A stretch of 64,000 nucleotides of DNA from Paraphoma chrysanthemicola (GCA_020744225.1 JAGMWG010000025.1:248001-312000), one strand, 5' to 3'; positions 1 through 12,998 are shown, counted from the first letter of the stretch. The notes: generated from the sequence alone by a model not told the origin. Numbers and translations are program-made.

Positions 1-653
1 GAAACGGGCGATTTCCCCAAGAGCACTATCGCCTACACCGCTGATGCAATTTCCATCTCCATTGGTTCCCTCTTTGGATCCTCACCCGTGACGGCTTTCG
101 TCGAGTCCGGTGCTGGTATTCAGGAAGGCGGTCGCACGGGTCTCACAGCCATGACCACCGGCATCCTGTTCTTCATTTCCTTGTTCTTCGCTCCCATCTT
201 TGCCTCTATCCCGCCATGGGCCACTGGTGGTGCTCTCATCCTCGTGGGTTGCATGATGATGCGCGGTGTTCTCGCCATCAACTGGAACTACCCAGGCGAC
301 TCCATCCCAGCGTTTGTGACTCTCATGTTCATGCCGTTCAGCTACAGCATTGCCTACGGTCTGATTGCTGGTATCATGTGCTATGCCATCATCAACTCGA
401 TTACTTGGGGTGTTGGGTTCATCACGCGTGGCAAGGTCCTTCCTCCTGACTATGACAACAAGGAGTACTGGAGCTGTAAGCCTTGGCGCACTTTCATCGA
501 TGAAGCATTGCTAACCAATTCATAGTCTCGACTGATTCACCCCGCGGCCAGCCATGGTTCATTCGTATGGCAAAGGGCGACAAGCAGTTCTGGAAGCCTG
601 AGAACCCCGACCAATTCGAGTTGGAGTCCACTGAGCACCGCCCCAAGGCTTAG
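1..653 (+). CDS. azgA: AzgA-type purine (hypoxanthine/adenine/guanine) permease, 3' part
   Basis: This is the C-terminal part of a plasma-membrane purine-proton symporter of the AzgA-like nucleobase transporter family; the 5' part lies outside the window. Frame 1 is open from base 1. It contains the family signature SSPVTAFVESGAGIQEGGRTG, followed by hydrophobic spans (TTGILFFISLFFAPIF; GGALILVGCMMM; YSIAYGLIAGIMCYAII). Reading straight on gives a premature stop at 525. A 50-nt intron at 476..525 (donor GTAAGC, GCTAAC branch site, CATAG acceptor) leads into a 42-codon tail ending with TAG at 651..653. The tail reads PRGQPWFIRMAKGDKQFW and ends HRPKA. Exons: <1..475 and 526..653. Family knowledge says these carriers import purines for nitrogen use. 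Substrate preference cannot be decided from the tail alone. Confidence 0.9.
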
Positions 654-1327
654 ATGCTTTGCCACTCTGTTGCGTCTTGTCTGTATAGCCTCCGTACATT
701 ATCTCTCCTTGGCCGCAACTTTGTGGTCAATCAAAATGGGATTGGTCACGTCATAGAACCTTGTTACACTATTGCATTCATCCTTTCTTTAAGATAGATA
801 CCCCTTAATGCCGCCGAAATCGGTTTTTCCCAAATCTTGAGTGGAATTTCATCCAAAGACGTTGAAGTGGCACTCCATCGCACAGTCACACTGTACGCCA
901 GCGTCCTGTGCCTACCCGGTGGTAGCATGCATTGTGACCACTGAATTAACGCAACCGATATGACAGAGAAGCACAAGATGGATGTCGACGCCTGGGCTTG
1001 CGTGACTGAAATCCTTTCATGTAAAACCGTATATACTCAATATCTTGGGCCTGTCTTGCGCTGCATGCGCCACCGACGAAGTCTAGGAGCATCTTCAAGT
1101 GGGGGTTCATCACTATCGAAGAATTCGAACATGGCACTCCCACTCCCTCATCTTCCAATCGCAAGTCATGATTTCGCCTACGCTCCGACAAATGTCGCCT
1201 CGACTACTTCGACCACGTCTTCCTTGTACCCCGACTCAACTGTCAGACCAGTCCCAGATTCGCCGCACAAATTCCAGGCGCCAGCATCCCGCAAGTTGAC
1301 AAACTCTCCACCGCGCCTGCCGCATAT

Positions 1328-2570
1328 ATGTATCTCAGCACCAGACCTGACAAACAAATCCTGGGACCTCGAACCACAAGAGTCGCTTTCCATGACACCG
1401 GTCTCATCGCCACATCTAGCAGTCTCCCTGCATACTATCACATCCCTTCGCATGACCATAGCGATGATTCCATCGATGCTATCAAGCCATTGCCACCTCT
1501 TTCACATAACTCAAAGCCTCCATCCTACCAAGCTTCATCTATAAATGCCAACGTCCTAGCAAGCCTGATTGAACCAAAGGAACCGCCAATCCACGTCCAT
1601 CCACCTCGAACATCCTCGCTCGAATCCACATCTCCTCACCAAGCCCCACCGAACCGGAGCACCCACTCTCCTCTTTCTGTCCCTCCTCCTGTCCCCGCAA
1701 AATCCATACAGCGCACTACAACCCAATCCAAACACGTATCCAACATCCCGCTAGGAGTCCCGCAACGCAACCGCGACCAAATCCCCAATACTACCAGTAT
1801 ATCACCCAAACCGCTCGAGCCAGATACAAACGTCGTACCAACGCTGTCAAGTTTGCACATCATTTCACACACATATGATCCAAGAGTCCAACAACTCGCT
1901 CTTCGTCCTGAACCGCCGGTGCAAGCTCATCCTCATGCGTATGATACCTTGCCGACGTCGTTTTATGCGCCGCGCTTGGATTCTCAAGGGCAGGCTTCAA
2001 GACAGGCGAGGGGGAATTCGAAGTAGGGCACAGGATTTGAGTTCCTTGGTACCGCGGCGGTTGGAGACCGGCGATGCGAGGAATGAAATTGAGATTGTGA
2101 CTAGAAGGAAGGATAAAAGGTGGGATATCAGCTATACAGCAGTCTACGTAGTTGTCTTTCGCGCTTTTGTAATCGTGTGCTCACTAGTCGGATTACTCGT
2201 CAATCTCTGCGTACGAGAATTCGACACTACGAATCTAGGGATCTTGATTGTGGTACGTTTATTTACCTTTCCTCTCCCCATCTCCCATACATCCATCTAT
2301 CCCACCGTGCCATGCGCAAACACAATCCACTAACGCAGTGTATCGAAATAGTTCCTCTTCACAATAATCTACACCACCCCCATGCTATTCCTCTCCCTTC
2401 GTAACGCACAATCCCGTCACTCCAGTCCACAACTGCGTCCTTATATCCCGCTATGTCTTGACTTTGTCTTCGCTACTGCCTTGCTGGTCATTAGCGTGCT
2501 TCGGTTCATGCACAACAAACGACACAGAAGACACAATGCCATGGAGACACAGCGCGGAAGACGACGATAG
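1328..2570 (+). CDS. Pro/Ser-rich protein with three C-terminal membrane spans, unknown function
   Basis: I do not recognise this family. The simplest model starts at ATG 1328 and joins 1328..1938, 1994..2252 and 2352..2570 (362 aa). The first ~200 residues are rich in Pro, Ser, Thr and His (motifs such as KPLPPL, KPPSY, SVPPPVPAKS) and look disordered and cytosolic. The last ~120 residues hold three hydrophobic spans (YTAVYVVVFRAFVIVCSLVG; LGILIVFLFTIIYTTPMLFL; CLDFVFATALLVISVLRFM) and end in a basic tail. The 99-nt intron 2253..2351 is well supported because it joins the two halves of span 2 and has CTAAC near its 3' end. The first intron is less certain, since acceptors at 1993 and 2026 both restore frame. 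The start is also uncertain. Another frame is open from ATG 1131 with similar Ser/Pro/Thr composition, so an upstream exon is possible. Exon 3 ends about 400 bp before the end of convergent fox2. Confidence 0.45.
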
Positions 2571-2967
2571 GGATCATGATAGGGTTATTGGGACAGTTGT
2601 TGGTGTATTGGGTATTTGTGCTGGGGTGGGGATGAGTGGGTGTTGGGGTGGGAGTATGGTTGGGGTAGAAGGAAAGTAGGAAGGAGGAGAAGTAGAAGTA
2701 GAGTTAAGTTGGGATGTACTTGCGTGTGGTAGTGTTGGGGCTTGAAAAGAGCACAAGATGGACTGAGACAGGAAAAGTGGGGCTTGAGTTGAGTATGAAA
2801 CACGTGCTTGAACGAGACGGTTGGTTGGGAATAAGTTGCTGTGGGTATGAACAGAAGAAAACTTTCGATATCATAACAATACACTATATACAAAAGCTAA
2901 TAATGCCAACAAGAACCAATTACCCTAAATCATGCCAGGCATTTCCTTTTGTCGAAGAGCGAGCAAT
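2571..2967. other. Convergent intergenic spacer
   Basis: 397 bp between two convergent genes. It is G-rich on the + strand (runs such as GGGGTGGGGATG near 2620-2660) and would hold both 3' UTRs. I see no gene in it. Confidence 0.6.
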
Positions 2968-5956
2968 CTACAACTTGCTTCCACCACCCAGTAACTCAGC
3001 GCCAGCACCGCTGATGGCAAGCTTGCCTGTCTCCTTGACCTTGGTCTGGAACACAACTGTGTTACCCGTCTTCCACAGCTCAGTAACAAGTGTCTGGCCA
3101 GGCAGAACAACGCCGGCGAATCTGACCTTGATGTTCTTGAACGGGCCGTATGTCTGCAACACGTGCTTTCCACTGATGCCGAAGCTGGCAAGACCGTGGA
3201 GGATGGGTGTCGGGAAGCCGCCGACCTTGCTGAACGCGGGGTCGATGTGGAGCGGGTTCAAGTCACCGGAGAGACGGTAGATGGCCGCCTGCTCTTCTGT
3301 CGTCTTCTCCTCGACAACGACGTCTGGGGAGCGCTTGGGTGGGGTGTGAATCTTTGTCGCAGCACCGCGGTCTGCGCCCTTCTTCTGTCCGCCAAAGTTG
3401 CCCGAGCCACGGATGAACACCGTGCTCTCGTTGTAGAAGATCTCCTCGCCCGTCTTGGCATCCTTTGTGACGGAGCCGTATACGACGAGGCCGGCGGCGC
3501 CCTTGTCGACGACTTCGACGAGCTTAGGCACAGCAATGAGCTTGGCTTCGGTGGGAATGGGGAATTTGCGGATCTCGAGGAACTGCTCGCCGTGCAGGAG
3601 CATGCGAGGATCGAAGTTGGGGACAATTTCGTCGAAGCTGAAGGGTGGTTCGGCGTTGAAGGGGGGGATTACACCGAAGGTAGGGATGACTTGGAAGTTC
3701 TCGTCGCCCTCGTAGACGAAGGGGAGGTCGGTGCGCTTCGCACCAATACCGAGATCTGGGAGACAATGTTAGCAACGAGGTGGTGGGAGTCGGCGACATG
3801 AACTTACTGTAGAGAATGACGTCCCTCTCGGTGTACTCAAATGGCGTGCCCTCCGACTTGGCCGCCAGCGCCGCCTTCTGTGCAGCGATGATCTCCTCGT
3901 TGCTCTTGCCGGCTTTCTTCTCCTTCTTGCCCTTGCTGGTGTTCTCGATGTTGGCCATGATCGACTTGAGACCGCTGGCATTGTCGAAGGGATGGTCGGC
4001 GCGACCGTCATCAAAGTTGGTGATGCGTCCCCATTGCTCGACGATAGCCTCGGGTGTGAGCTTGACGTCGACTGGGAAGCCGTGACCACCAGTGCGCTGC
4101 CACCTGGTGGCGGCGAACCAGCCAGAGCCCATCTCGTAAAGGCCACCGGTGGGCTCGGGTGCCTTGTCGGAGGCAAGGAGGATAACGAGGGGAGCATTGT
4201 AGTCGGGCTTGAGGGCCTGGACAACCTCCTCAGGCATGATAGTACGGGTGAGCGCCGTGCCGGCATTTGGCGCAACAGTGTTGACGAAGATGTTGTACTT
4301 CTTGCCCTCAAGAGCAAGGGACTTGGAGAAACCAAGGATGCCGCACTTGGCCGAGGCATAGTTGGCCTGGCCGAAGTTGCCGTAGATACCGCTGGTGGAG
4401 GTGGTGTTGATGATGCGGCCGTACTTCTGCTTGAGCATGAAGGGCCATGCGGCCTTTGAGCACGAGTAGGTTCCGTGGAGATGGACCTTGTGGATGATGT
4501 CCCACTGGTCATCAGTCATGTTGGTGAAGGCCTTATCGCGGAGGATGCCGGCGTTGTTGATGAGGATGTCGATGCGGCCGTACTTCTCAATCGCAGTCTT
4601 GACAACGGCCTCTCCGTTCTGCACATCGGCCTTGTTGCCAACTGCCTCACCACCGAGCTTCTGGATCTCCTGCACAACGTCGTCGGGGTTGACGAGATCG
4701 TTGACGACAACCTTCGCGCCGCGCTTGGCCAGCTGCAAGCAGTAGATGCGGCCGAGGCCAGCACCTCCACCGGTAACAAGAGCGACCTTGCCCTTGAAGT
4801 CGAGCTCCTCGCCCTTGGGGTTGGTTGGCAGCTGCTGGGCCTTCTCGAGGAGCTCAAGAGCGTTGGCTGGACCCTGAGGATGCTCGGCCTTGGAAAAGTC
4901 GACGACGTCCTTCCACCTGGCAGCAACAGCGCCGGGGGTCAGAGAGTCGTCGGCCTTGAGTAGAGCACCAGAGGCTCGCTCCCAGCGCAACTTGGCAATG
5001 TGACCGCCACCAGCCTCGAATATGGCGCCCGTCTCGGTAGACGACTTGTGTGTGAGGACGGCGACGAGGGGGACAATCCACTCGGGCTTCAACTTCTCGA
5101 GAACATCCGGGGGCATGACTGTCTCGGTCATTCGGCTGGCGGCGATGGGTGCGATGACGTTGCAGAGAATGTTGTACTTGTGGCCCTCCTTTGCGAGCGT
5201 CTCGGTGAAGCCAACGAGGGCGAGTTTGGCAGCTGTTCCCGTTAGCACTTGCGACGATTTTGCATGCTTCACAATACACACCAGAGTAGTTGGTCTGGCC
5301 GAACGAGCCAAACAGACCTGCAGCCGAAGCGGTGCTGATCAACCGGCCGTACTTTTGTTTCCTGAAGTGTGGCCACGCCGCCCTCGCGCACTTGTATGCG
5401 CCCTTGACGTGCACATTGTAGATGAGATCCCAGTCCGACTGCTTCATGTTCTTAAAGCTGACATCCCGCAGGATGCCCGCATTGTTGATGAGGATATCGA
5501 TGCGGCCATAGGCATCGATGGCTGTCTTGATGATGTTCTCGCCATTCTCGACCGAGTCGTAGTTGGCGACGGCCTTGCCGCCTGCTTTGCGGATCTCGTC
5601 GACGACCTTGTCTGCGGCCTATTTGGCAATTGTCAGCTGTGCTCGTGGGGGTGCTGGTGCGGCACGTGTTGCATGTGAAAGCGCGCGATGGCATCATGCT
5701 TCGAATCGGCAGGAGCAACCAACTCGTAGTTTCGAAGGGAAAACCCCCCCGAAAGCTGCGTGATGAGGGTCTGAAGATGAACTAGGAGACGTACCGCTGA
5801 GCCCTGACCCTCGCCCTTGAAGCTGCCACCGAGGTCATTGACGACGACGTTCGCGCCGCGGCTGCCGAAGAAGATGGCATAATCGCGACCCAGGCCACCG
5901 CCAGCACCCGTCACCACGACCGTCTGGCCATCATACCGCAGCTCCTGAGGTGCCAT
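2968..5956 (-). CDS. fox2: Peroxisomal multifunctional beta-oxidation enzyme (hydratase-2 / 3R-hydroxyacyl-CoA dehydrogenase)
   Basis: This enzyme hydrates trans-2-enoyl-CoA and oxidises the (3R)-hydroxyacyl-CoA in peroxisomal fatty-acid beta-oxidation. Exons on the - strand: 5956..5795, 5618..5282, 5232..3808 and 3755..2968, with introns of 176, 49 and 52 nt. The spliced length is 2712 nt (903 aa), the usual size for fungal Fox2. Domain order: SDR A (~1-290) with VTGAGGGLG and catalytic YSAAK; SDR B (~310-590) with VTGGGAGLG, NNAGILRD and YASAK; then a MaoC/hydratase-2 domain (~620-900) with the GDLNPLHIDP dyad near residues 806/811. The YSAAK motif is only complete after splicing of 5233..5281. 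The C-terminus is SKL, a canonical PTS1, so peroxisomal import is expected. All catalytic motifs look intact. A CCTCGG element lies about 280 bp upstream of the start. Confidence 0.96.
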
Positions 5957-8900
5957 GATGTGCAGTCTAGTCTCTCTTGTGATGTCGTGCTATTAGATGA
6001 GGAGGAGCTCGCTGGGTGTGGAATGCGCTTTGAAGCAACAGCAGCAGTAGCTCGTGTGTATGAATTCGTGGGTATCAACTAAGATCCCAACGGTAGAAGA
6101 TGGTATGATTGTTGGAGAATGAGGCAGAGAGAGTGTGTGTCAAAGTAACAGACTCAGCCAGCGTCGAGCTTTTGAGTGCATCTTCTGAAAGCCGAGCACC
6201 TCGCTCTCTCCGGCTGCCATGACGAACGCGCTGGACCTCGGCAGTTGTCACATGGTCTCGCAAGTGTGGGGCCCCAGTTTCGAACGCGAGCCTCATCGCC
6301 CTTTCACATGTCAGCTTAGCTCCTCTCCCATCATCAGATGTCACAAGCTTGGAGTCAACTTGGTCACCTGCTGCGAAGATTGCACATGGAGCTTCGTGAG
6401 GGTTGACAGTCAATGATCAATTTTCTTCAGAAATGCGCTGCTTTACAGATGATCCGAAGTCTCGCCGAGCATTGCGCGGCGTCTCTAGAGTGCACAACAG
6501 TATGCCCTAGTGAACCTTGAGCGTCTTTCCGTAGTTCGAGACGAACACCTCTGTCCCGGTAGCTCTGATCACGGCTCCAGTGACCATTCATTGTGGTCGA
6601 GTTTACTAGATCAACCAACTGCTGCACGTCTTTCACGCTAGGGATTCGCATTATAAGTAATCATCAAATACTCTGCGGAATCAGCCGAACTATACTCGTG
6701 GGGCCGCTTTCACTGCTTGCAGATAGTTTCAAACCATTCACAATAGCTCCGGCCAAGGTCCCGAATATCTAAATGGCGTATTCGCTGTACTCTGGTTGTA
6801 ATGACACCACCGGGCACTCTGTTTTGGATTGATATCATTGCAGAGCATACCTAGATACACCTAGCTAGGGACGAAGAAAAGTAGTCTAGGTTTCTTGCTC
6901 CATCCTTTTCAACTCAAATTACTCATTATAGGTCTCCTTTGATGCTCACCGAGGCCATTGACATAACATGTTCTTGGCTACGGGTCCATAGTCGGAATTT
7001 TGTTCCGATATTCCGATATTGTCTGGATGGAGAGGTATTGGCTGATTGACATTCATCAGGATACCTAACAAGTATCAAGCTATTGGGCCTCTGGGATCAG
7101 ATCTGTCTTCTACGCTTGGTCACGGCATGTGGTCGTGGAGCCACTCCTGTGCTTCTAGAAGTTCGTGTGCAGCACCCGAAGTTTCTCCAGAAGTTGCCCT
7201 CTTGAGCTGCACGGAACGCATCGAAAGCACGCAGATGACGAAGGAATCTTCGCTCCTTTATCTGATGATGCGTCACAAGATCACAACTGCTCTGGAAGAG
7301 TACCGCGCTCGCCAATCCTACGCTATTGACACCACCAGGGCACCATATGCTCCACGTGACGCTGTAGTGACCGGCAGGGATCAATGAAGGGGCTTTCGAA
7401 GTATATTTCCTAGCCAATATCACTCTGAATGCGCTTAGTCATATCTGCGAAATAGTTGTCGGATGGCCTGACTGCACTGCCGCCAATCTCATCGCTGGGA
7501 CGCTGCGAGCATATTCGTAAATATTTCCACTTATTCGGGACGCGTGCAAGCCACACCTGCAATACTTTTCGTCAGTTGAGGTGGAATCAATATGCGCATG
7601 CATGTTTGCAGCAGTCGAACAGCCCCGATCAACTGCTCACCAAACTTTGGGTGTTGTTGAGTGCCACCTCATCTGGCGATAACATGAGCTTTGAAATATT
7701 AGACTTCTCAAAACGAGGCTGAATGACAGGGTCGGGAACGTTTGTTTGCAGCAAAAGGCTTTGTGTCTTGTGGACATGGCTCCACGCGCAGTGATTGGAG
7801 TTGTTGTGGCAATCTGCTTGTTTAAAGAAACATGGTCGGCCATCATTCCCAGGCCACTGACCATGGTCTTAAAACATCTTTTGTGCGCATCTATCCTTCG
7901 ATGCTGCTACACAGAAACAGCTGAGCATTCCTTACCGTGGGTTAACGCCGGTACATAGTCCGCCATGCAATTGGCGCAGTTCGAGCGTCTATGAAGGCGC
8001 TTTCATGCGCGTGAGTAGAATGTCTGGGCAGCGCATTCGAAGGATTCAAGGGAAGAATGAGATCAGTAAGCCAACAACGCCAGAAGTAGCCATTGTCGAC
8101 ACCCTCGTCTGGCAAGCGGGCTGAGCTAGAAGCTTCATTTGCAGCATGTGCCTGTCAAGGCCACGAAATTGTCGTAAATCCTCGTCAGCTGGAAAGCGTG
8201 GGCGCCGACTGCAATGCAGCTAATGCGTCCGCCGAGCGCCAACTAAGTACAGCATACGGCGCCTCACGCATTCAATCGCTTCCAGCTGCCTAAGCTGTTA
8301 TTGCAATGCGCAAGTAGCGCCACGGATAGGAAGGATCAGGGCCCCGAGTGGATGTCGCGATGATGACCGCTCTGCTGTGAAGCCAGGCTTCTGTACTGTG
8401 TCCATTTCCGACGCCGTATCAACGGCACGGCCCAGCAGGCGCATCTGCGGTACGATCGGTGGAAACAAGTGATTTCAGGTAACATATAGGGGTTTTCAAA
8501 TAATCCCAGAACAAGGCCATCCCTGGCAGGCAGTGTTGTCTGGTCAGCGCGGTGTATAATTCGATGATCGACCGTCTCGACATTCAAAAATTCGTTATTG
8601 GCCAACCGCGGTTAAAGGCCGACGCAGACCGCTATCGGTCATTGAGGCCTAATCCGGTTCTGACAGTCAAGCACAACCCCTCAGCACTTGTCTGAGCAAT
8701 CTTTTTCTCTCAGATGTGAAGAAGTGCCGGACCGCTTCAAGGTTGAAAAGCGCAGTCGTTGTAGCAGAGCTGCGACCCGACACCTTGGGACGATGAAGAC
8801 GGAGAATTGAATTTTGTCAGCGGGGCGGCACGCCCACGCGAGCGTCTGGTAGCTTAGCGATTTCTGACCGCTCGTATCAAGTTGGGTGCGTCTGGCCCTT

Positions 8901-9424
8901 GCTAGTCGCGTTGGCTCGAGAGCCACTGTGCCGGTGTCATTGAGGTGACAGGAAGTACGAAGGCATGGTGAGATGTTGCGACACGCCGGCTGGTTCTTGC
9001 GGTTGTGCACACACAACCCAGGGCGGAGAGGTGCAGCTGGTATACACGAGTGTTCTCGATCGGGAGTCGCTTTGCCGGAGAGCCGTCTCTGACCAGGAAT
9101 CGTCGAGCAGACCCAATTCGTTCGAGGGCTTGTTCCTGTTAACCTGGCAGGTGACGACTGCATTTGCCACGATAGTGAAGCTTCAATTCCCCTCCAGGAA
9201 AAATCGCTCCTGACACGCTGCACGCTGTCTTTGGGTAAATGATCAGACTGTCACCTCGCTAGCCAGCTCATCCCTGGGTACTAGTAATTAGTCCGGCTTT
9301 CGAGCACTGGGGAAATACCGACTTCTTAAACCGCATGCTTCCTCACTTGGAGTGTGTTGCGCCAACTTAGGATTAGTTCCGCCCCGGTTTGCTAACTGCG
9401 TCCCCAGCTACAATACTGTCCGGC
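5957..9424. other. 3.5-kb gene-poor region
   Basis: Open frames here are short (under about 180 codons), overlap on both strands, and show no domain motif, signal peptide or splice-supported extension that I recognise. Base composition is mixed, without an obvious AT-rich block. I saw no terminal inverted repeats, tRNA or transposase motifs. The first few hundred bases must hold the fox2 promoter, and the last few hundred the methyltransferase promoter. The rest is unexplained. Confidence 0.5.
6236..6241 (+). promoter_or_regulatory. CCTCGG element upstream of fox2 (possible FarA/FarB site)
   Basis: A single CCTCGG lies 280 bp upstream of the fox2 ATG. CCTCGG is the core bound by the fatty-acid regulators FarA/FarB in aspergilli and is enriched before beta-oxidation genes. 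One 6-mer can occur by chance, so the assignment rests on its position before the right kind of gene. Confidence 0.35.
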
Positions 9425-10590
9425 ATGAGCGACGATTCCCGAACAGTCACCATACATGGGAGAGACTTTCAGCAGTCATCCATAGACGAAAAGATATACT
9501 GTGCACCGGTTGCAAACGACGACCGAGAGGAGGAGAGACTGACAACCCAACACGATATCCTGCGAAGGCTTTTCGGGGACGCAATCCTCTCGCCAAATGT
9601 TCGCTTGAACGATCCCACGAAGGCCCTTGATTGTGGCTACGGCGGTGGTGACTGGTCTGTGGAATTTGCTGAAGAGTACGAGGATTGCGAGGTATGGTTT
9701 ATTTTCGAGCGCGCTGCAAATCTCGACGCGTCGTTTGCTTGACCAGAAGAATCTCAACGCTGAGCAACCCAGGTGACCGGGCTCGACATCTTCCCCCTGT
9801 AAGGCGACATATCTGACTTGCTTTGTATTGTTCGCTTTGACCACGCTAACACTCTCCAGACGCCTCGTAGACCAGCCAGACAATCTCGATCTTGTCGGTT
9901 ACAATCTGAACGATAGACTCAACGATCCTGAAGTCTTCCGATTGAGAGCGTACGACCTCATCCATTCCAGATTCGTTGCCCCTGGTATCAAACGAAATCG
10001 ATGGCCTTCATACTTCCGAGACATGCGAAATCTATTGCGTTCAGGCGGATATGTCCAGGTAGTTGAATACCAGCTGCACATCCTATCGAACAACGGACGG
10101 CTCACAGACCAGTCGGCGGTATACCAGTGGTGGCGGGAATATGTGGGGGCAATGAGAGACTTGAACCGCGAGCCACGGATTGGTCCAGGTCTCAAGGGAC
10201 ACGCTGAAGCTGCCGGCTTCCGCAACGTACAAGTCGAATATAGACGGTTGCCCATTGGAGGTTGGGAACAAGGTGGGTTGAAAGTTGGCTGAGGGTGCAA
10301 TATGCCGGGTTGAGATACCGAGCTGACACCCAGGAGCAGATCCTGTCCTGGCTGGAATTGGTCGGGATTCTGTAGGATTTGTAGGAGATCTTCTTGACTC
10401 GCTTGGATTGTGGCCTTTCACTGCGCATCTTGGCTGGACTGCCTCCCGGTTCAATGACTTGATCCAGCAGATCCGAGCGGAGCTGCAGAATGTTGAGCTG
10501 CAGCTATATCTACCAATGTGAGTGTCGGCTCGTATCTGTGGTCCTCAAAGCTGAAGAAAGCCTAGCTACGTTGTGGTAGGTCGGAGGTGA
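9425..10590 (+). CDS. LaeA-like SAM-dependent methyltransferase
   Basis: This is a class I methyltransferase of the fungal LaeA-like group. Five exons, 9425..9691, 9773..9798, 9860..10272, 10334..10517 and 10566..10590, give 915 nt (304 aa). Exon 2 is only 26 nt. Introns are 81, 61, 61 and 48 nt. Motif I is ALDCGYGGGDWSVEFAEE (near residues 66-83), where relatives have LDxGCGTGxW. It is followed across the splice by VTGLDIFP, then YDLIHSRF, a WPSYFRDMRNLLRSGGYVQ segment, and a C-terminal LYLPIYVVVGRR that appears only after splicing the last intron. These positions match the usual order in this family. No targeting signal is visible, so nuclear or cytosolic location is likely. The substrate is unknown: some relatives regulate secondary metabolism and others modify small molecules. 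No biosynthetic backbone gene is visible next to it. Confidence 0.85.
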
Positions 10591-12998
10591 GATGAAAATG
10601 TGTAGTGCGACCAGCCGACCAATTTGATGCTATAGGATGCCACGTGCTTCCCAACGTGTAGTTATCATCGCCAGAGCCTGCCTGCATCGTAGCAACAAAC
10701 TTAGGGTCTCAGAGTAGACGTCATGCGCACCTGTAGGGTTACTGCACGAAGAATATCTCGGCGTCCAAACCCTCGCGCCAAATATATATTGAAGTCCTCT
10801 TGTGTCTGACCGTATACTCGTTCGTCGCTGACTTCGAGATCGGAAACGTCATGCTTTGCCAATCTTCCCAGCAGTCATTGGAAACAAACTTCCTGTTAGT
10901 GGACTTGGCACGGCTACTGAGCTTGTACGTGGTTACCGATGACACCTTCCTGCTAAAGAGCGATGTAAATCTAATTGGACGTCTACGTCATCGTGGAATG
11001 TCCGGCCGTGGTGACTGCTAGCTTTGGGCTTTGCAGTCCGTTTCTCAGCGGTAAGGTGCGCTTGGAAGTGATCGAATACCAAAACCACAATATGGCAAGG
11101 GCGTCCTCCTCATGCCAGCAGCATGAGAGTAGCGTAACGAGGCCGGATGTTCATGCTAGATAGAGCTGGTGACGGACTCGATGATTCTATGAGGTGCACT
11201 TGTTAGAGCCATGCATGATGGAGGCACAGCAAGAGGGGGATCGGACTCAACGCCTACTATGGCCAACGGCTGAGCATTGCTCGCGTGTGTGCATGTCGCT
11301 GGCCACGATAAGACGCAATGAAGACGGCGCCGCAGCTGACCTAAGTCGTTGACTGCTATGGTTGTGCAGCTCTCGGGTCGGCCCAAAACCTCCGCATAGC
11401 AAAGCAGCTCGTCGTTCGCGATCGAGGCTCATCACGGGATTACAGAGGTGGGCGAAGCGTAGGCAACGTGATGGTTCGTCAGAGAACAGATGGTGTTGTG
11501 CAGCGGGGTGGAATGCACAATAGACTAAAATCAGGGTCTCAAAGGGAAGAAGGAAGCAGCGATCGGTCCTCACAAGAAATCTTACAACGCACAACGCTCT
11601 ACCAGCCTCGGCGACGTACCTGATGGCACATCAACACGTCTGATCTCCCTTGTGATTGGGCGTTTTGTCTTATTCTCAGCCATCACACCGACAGCCTGGT
11701 AGCGAGAGCATTCCTATGGGGCACATGGCGCGACGGGTGAGCCCAACTTTCACGCCTCCTTGACACCAGAACGAATCAGCAGTGTTACCGCTCGACGATT
11801 TCCTCCTCCCCCTTCGGCATGCCAAAATATCAAAAAGCAATGCCCTTGCTTGCATCAATTGTGCATCCTGATCGGCCTTTCAAGGGCATGAGCAAGACCT
11901 AGAAGAAAATCCGCCTCCATCGATGTCAAACTATCCACACCCAAGGCCAAAATGGTCTAGACTTTGCCTAATATGATTAGAACTTAAACAACCTTTGCAC
12001 GTGAGTTCCAGCTAATGTGGGCTGCCGCTTCCCCGGTGCACGCGCGTCAGGCCGCCGACTCGGCAGCATTGTTGTCGTTGCAGATTGGCATCATTTCCCA
12101 GTCGCGCTTCATGCGGATGGACAGAGAGAGACGCACCAGTCGGACCGAGCCACTGCTAGATGTGACGGACATTCTCTCGTGGCAGAATATGGAGGCAAAC
12201 AGGGCAGTTTACAGATTCACAAGAAGCGTTCTCGCATCGCGATCACATTCGCGCACGCTGACGACCGCCCGTTCTGCAATTTTACGACTAGACCTGCAAG
12301 CCATCTTGCTAACCTGTCAACCATGATCCTGGACGGCGCAACAGCTTATTGACACATTCCATCACCATGCGCCGCTCAAAGGCTATCCTGTGCATGCATT
12401 TCGCAGGATAACACAAACACCTTATGTACATTTACATCACTCGAGGTGTGTTGGTGTTATCAGTGATCATCATTTCCACAAACGTCGACTCCGGCACGAT
12501 CCTGAAAACCGCACGACGTCCGGCTGCACGACGCAATGCGGTCGGGGCATGATCCTTGTCCATGCGGTGCATCTTCCAACTCCTGTCATGACAGCATACG
12601 GAGAAATATCTCAGCAGTGTGCACTCCATCTCTCGCCTAGAACTTTCCGCGTTCTTTATTATGCCATGAAACAAAAAGGTACGTTGATGGCCGTTCCCCA
12701 TTGACCAGGTGCAAGCCGTTTAGGCTGATCGCAAGGCTACTATCACCGAAAAGCGTATAGCTGCCGGTACCTACATCATGGTCTCCATCCAACCAGGTTC
12801 GCGCCCCCTCAATATCCCCGCGAAGTAGCCTCAATTTACCGCTAAATTGGACCTTTGCCTTCCGGGAGATGCATCGGCGGAGAGGAATGCCCAGCATCCC
12901 GAGATCGAACCGGCTAAGGCCAATATGCGAACGGTACAAATATCTGTAGTCGCTACTGGACGAGCGAGAGGTACCGACAGCCAGGTTTCTCCACCGTC
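10591..12998. other. 2.4-kb gene-poor region
   Basis: Only short, mutually overlapping open frames occur here, with no recognisable domains or convincing splice chains. The final part would contain the promoter of the esterase gene starting at 12999. I see no repeat or RNA gene in it. Confidence 0.5.

Noticed and set aside
960..1544. Separate 194-aa gene upstream of the Pro-rich membrane protein
   Set aside because: Its composition matches the following gene and it overlaps it. It is better seen as a possible 5' exon or chance frame, and no intron of the right phase could be fixed.
5957..9424. Degraded transposon in the gene-poor region
   Set aside because: No transposase, reverse-transcriptase or terminal repeat pattern could be seen by eye. 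A repeat-library search would be needed to claim one.
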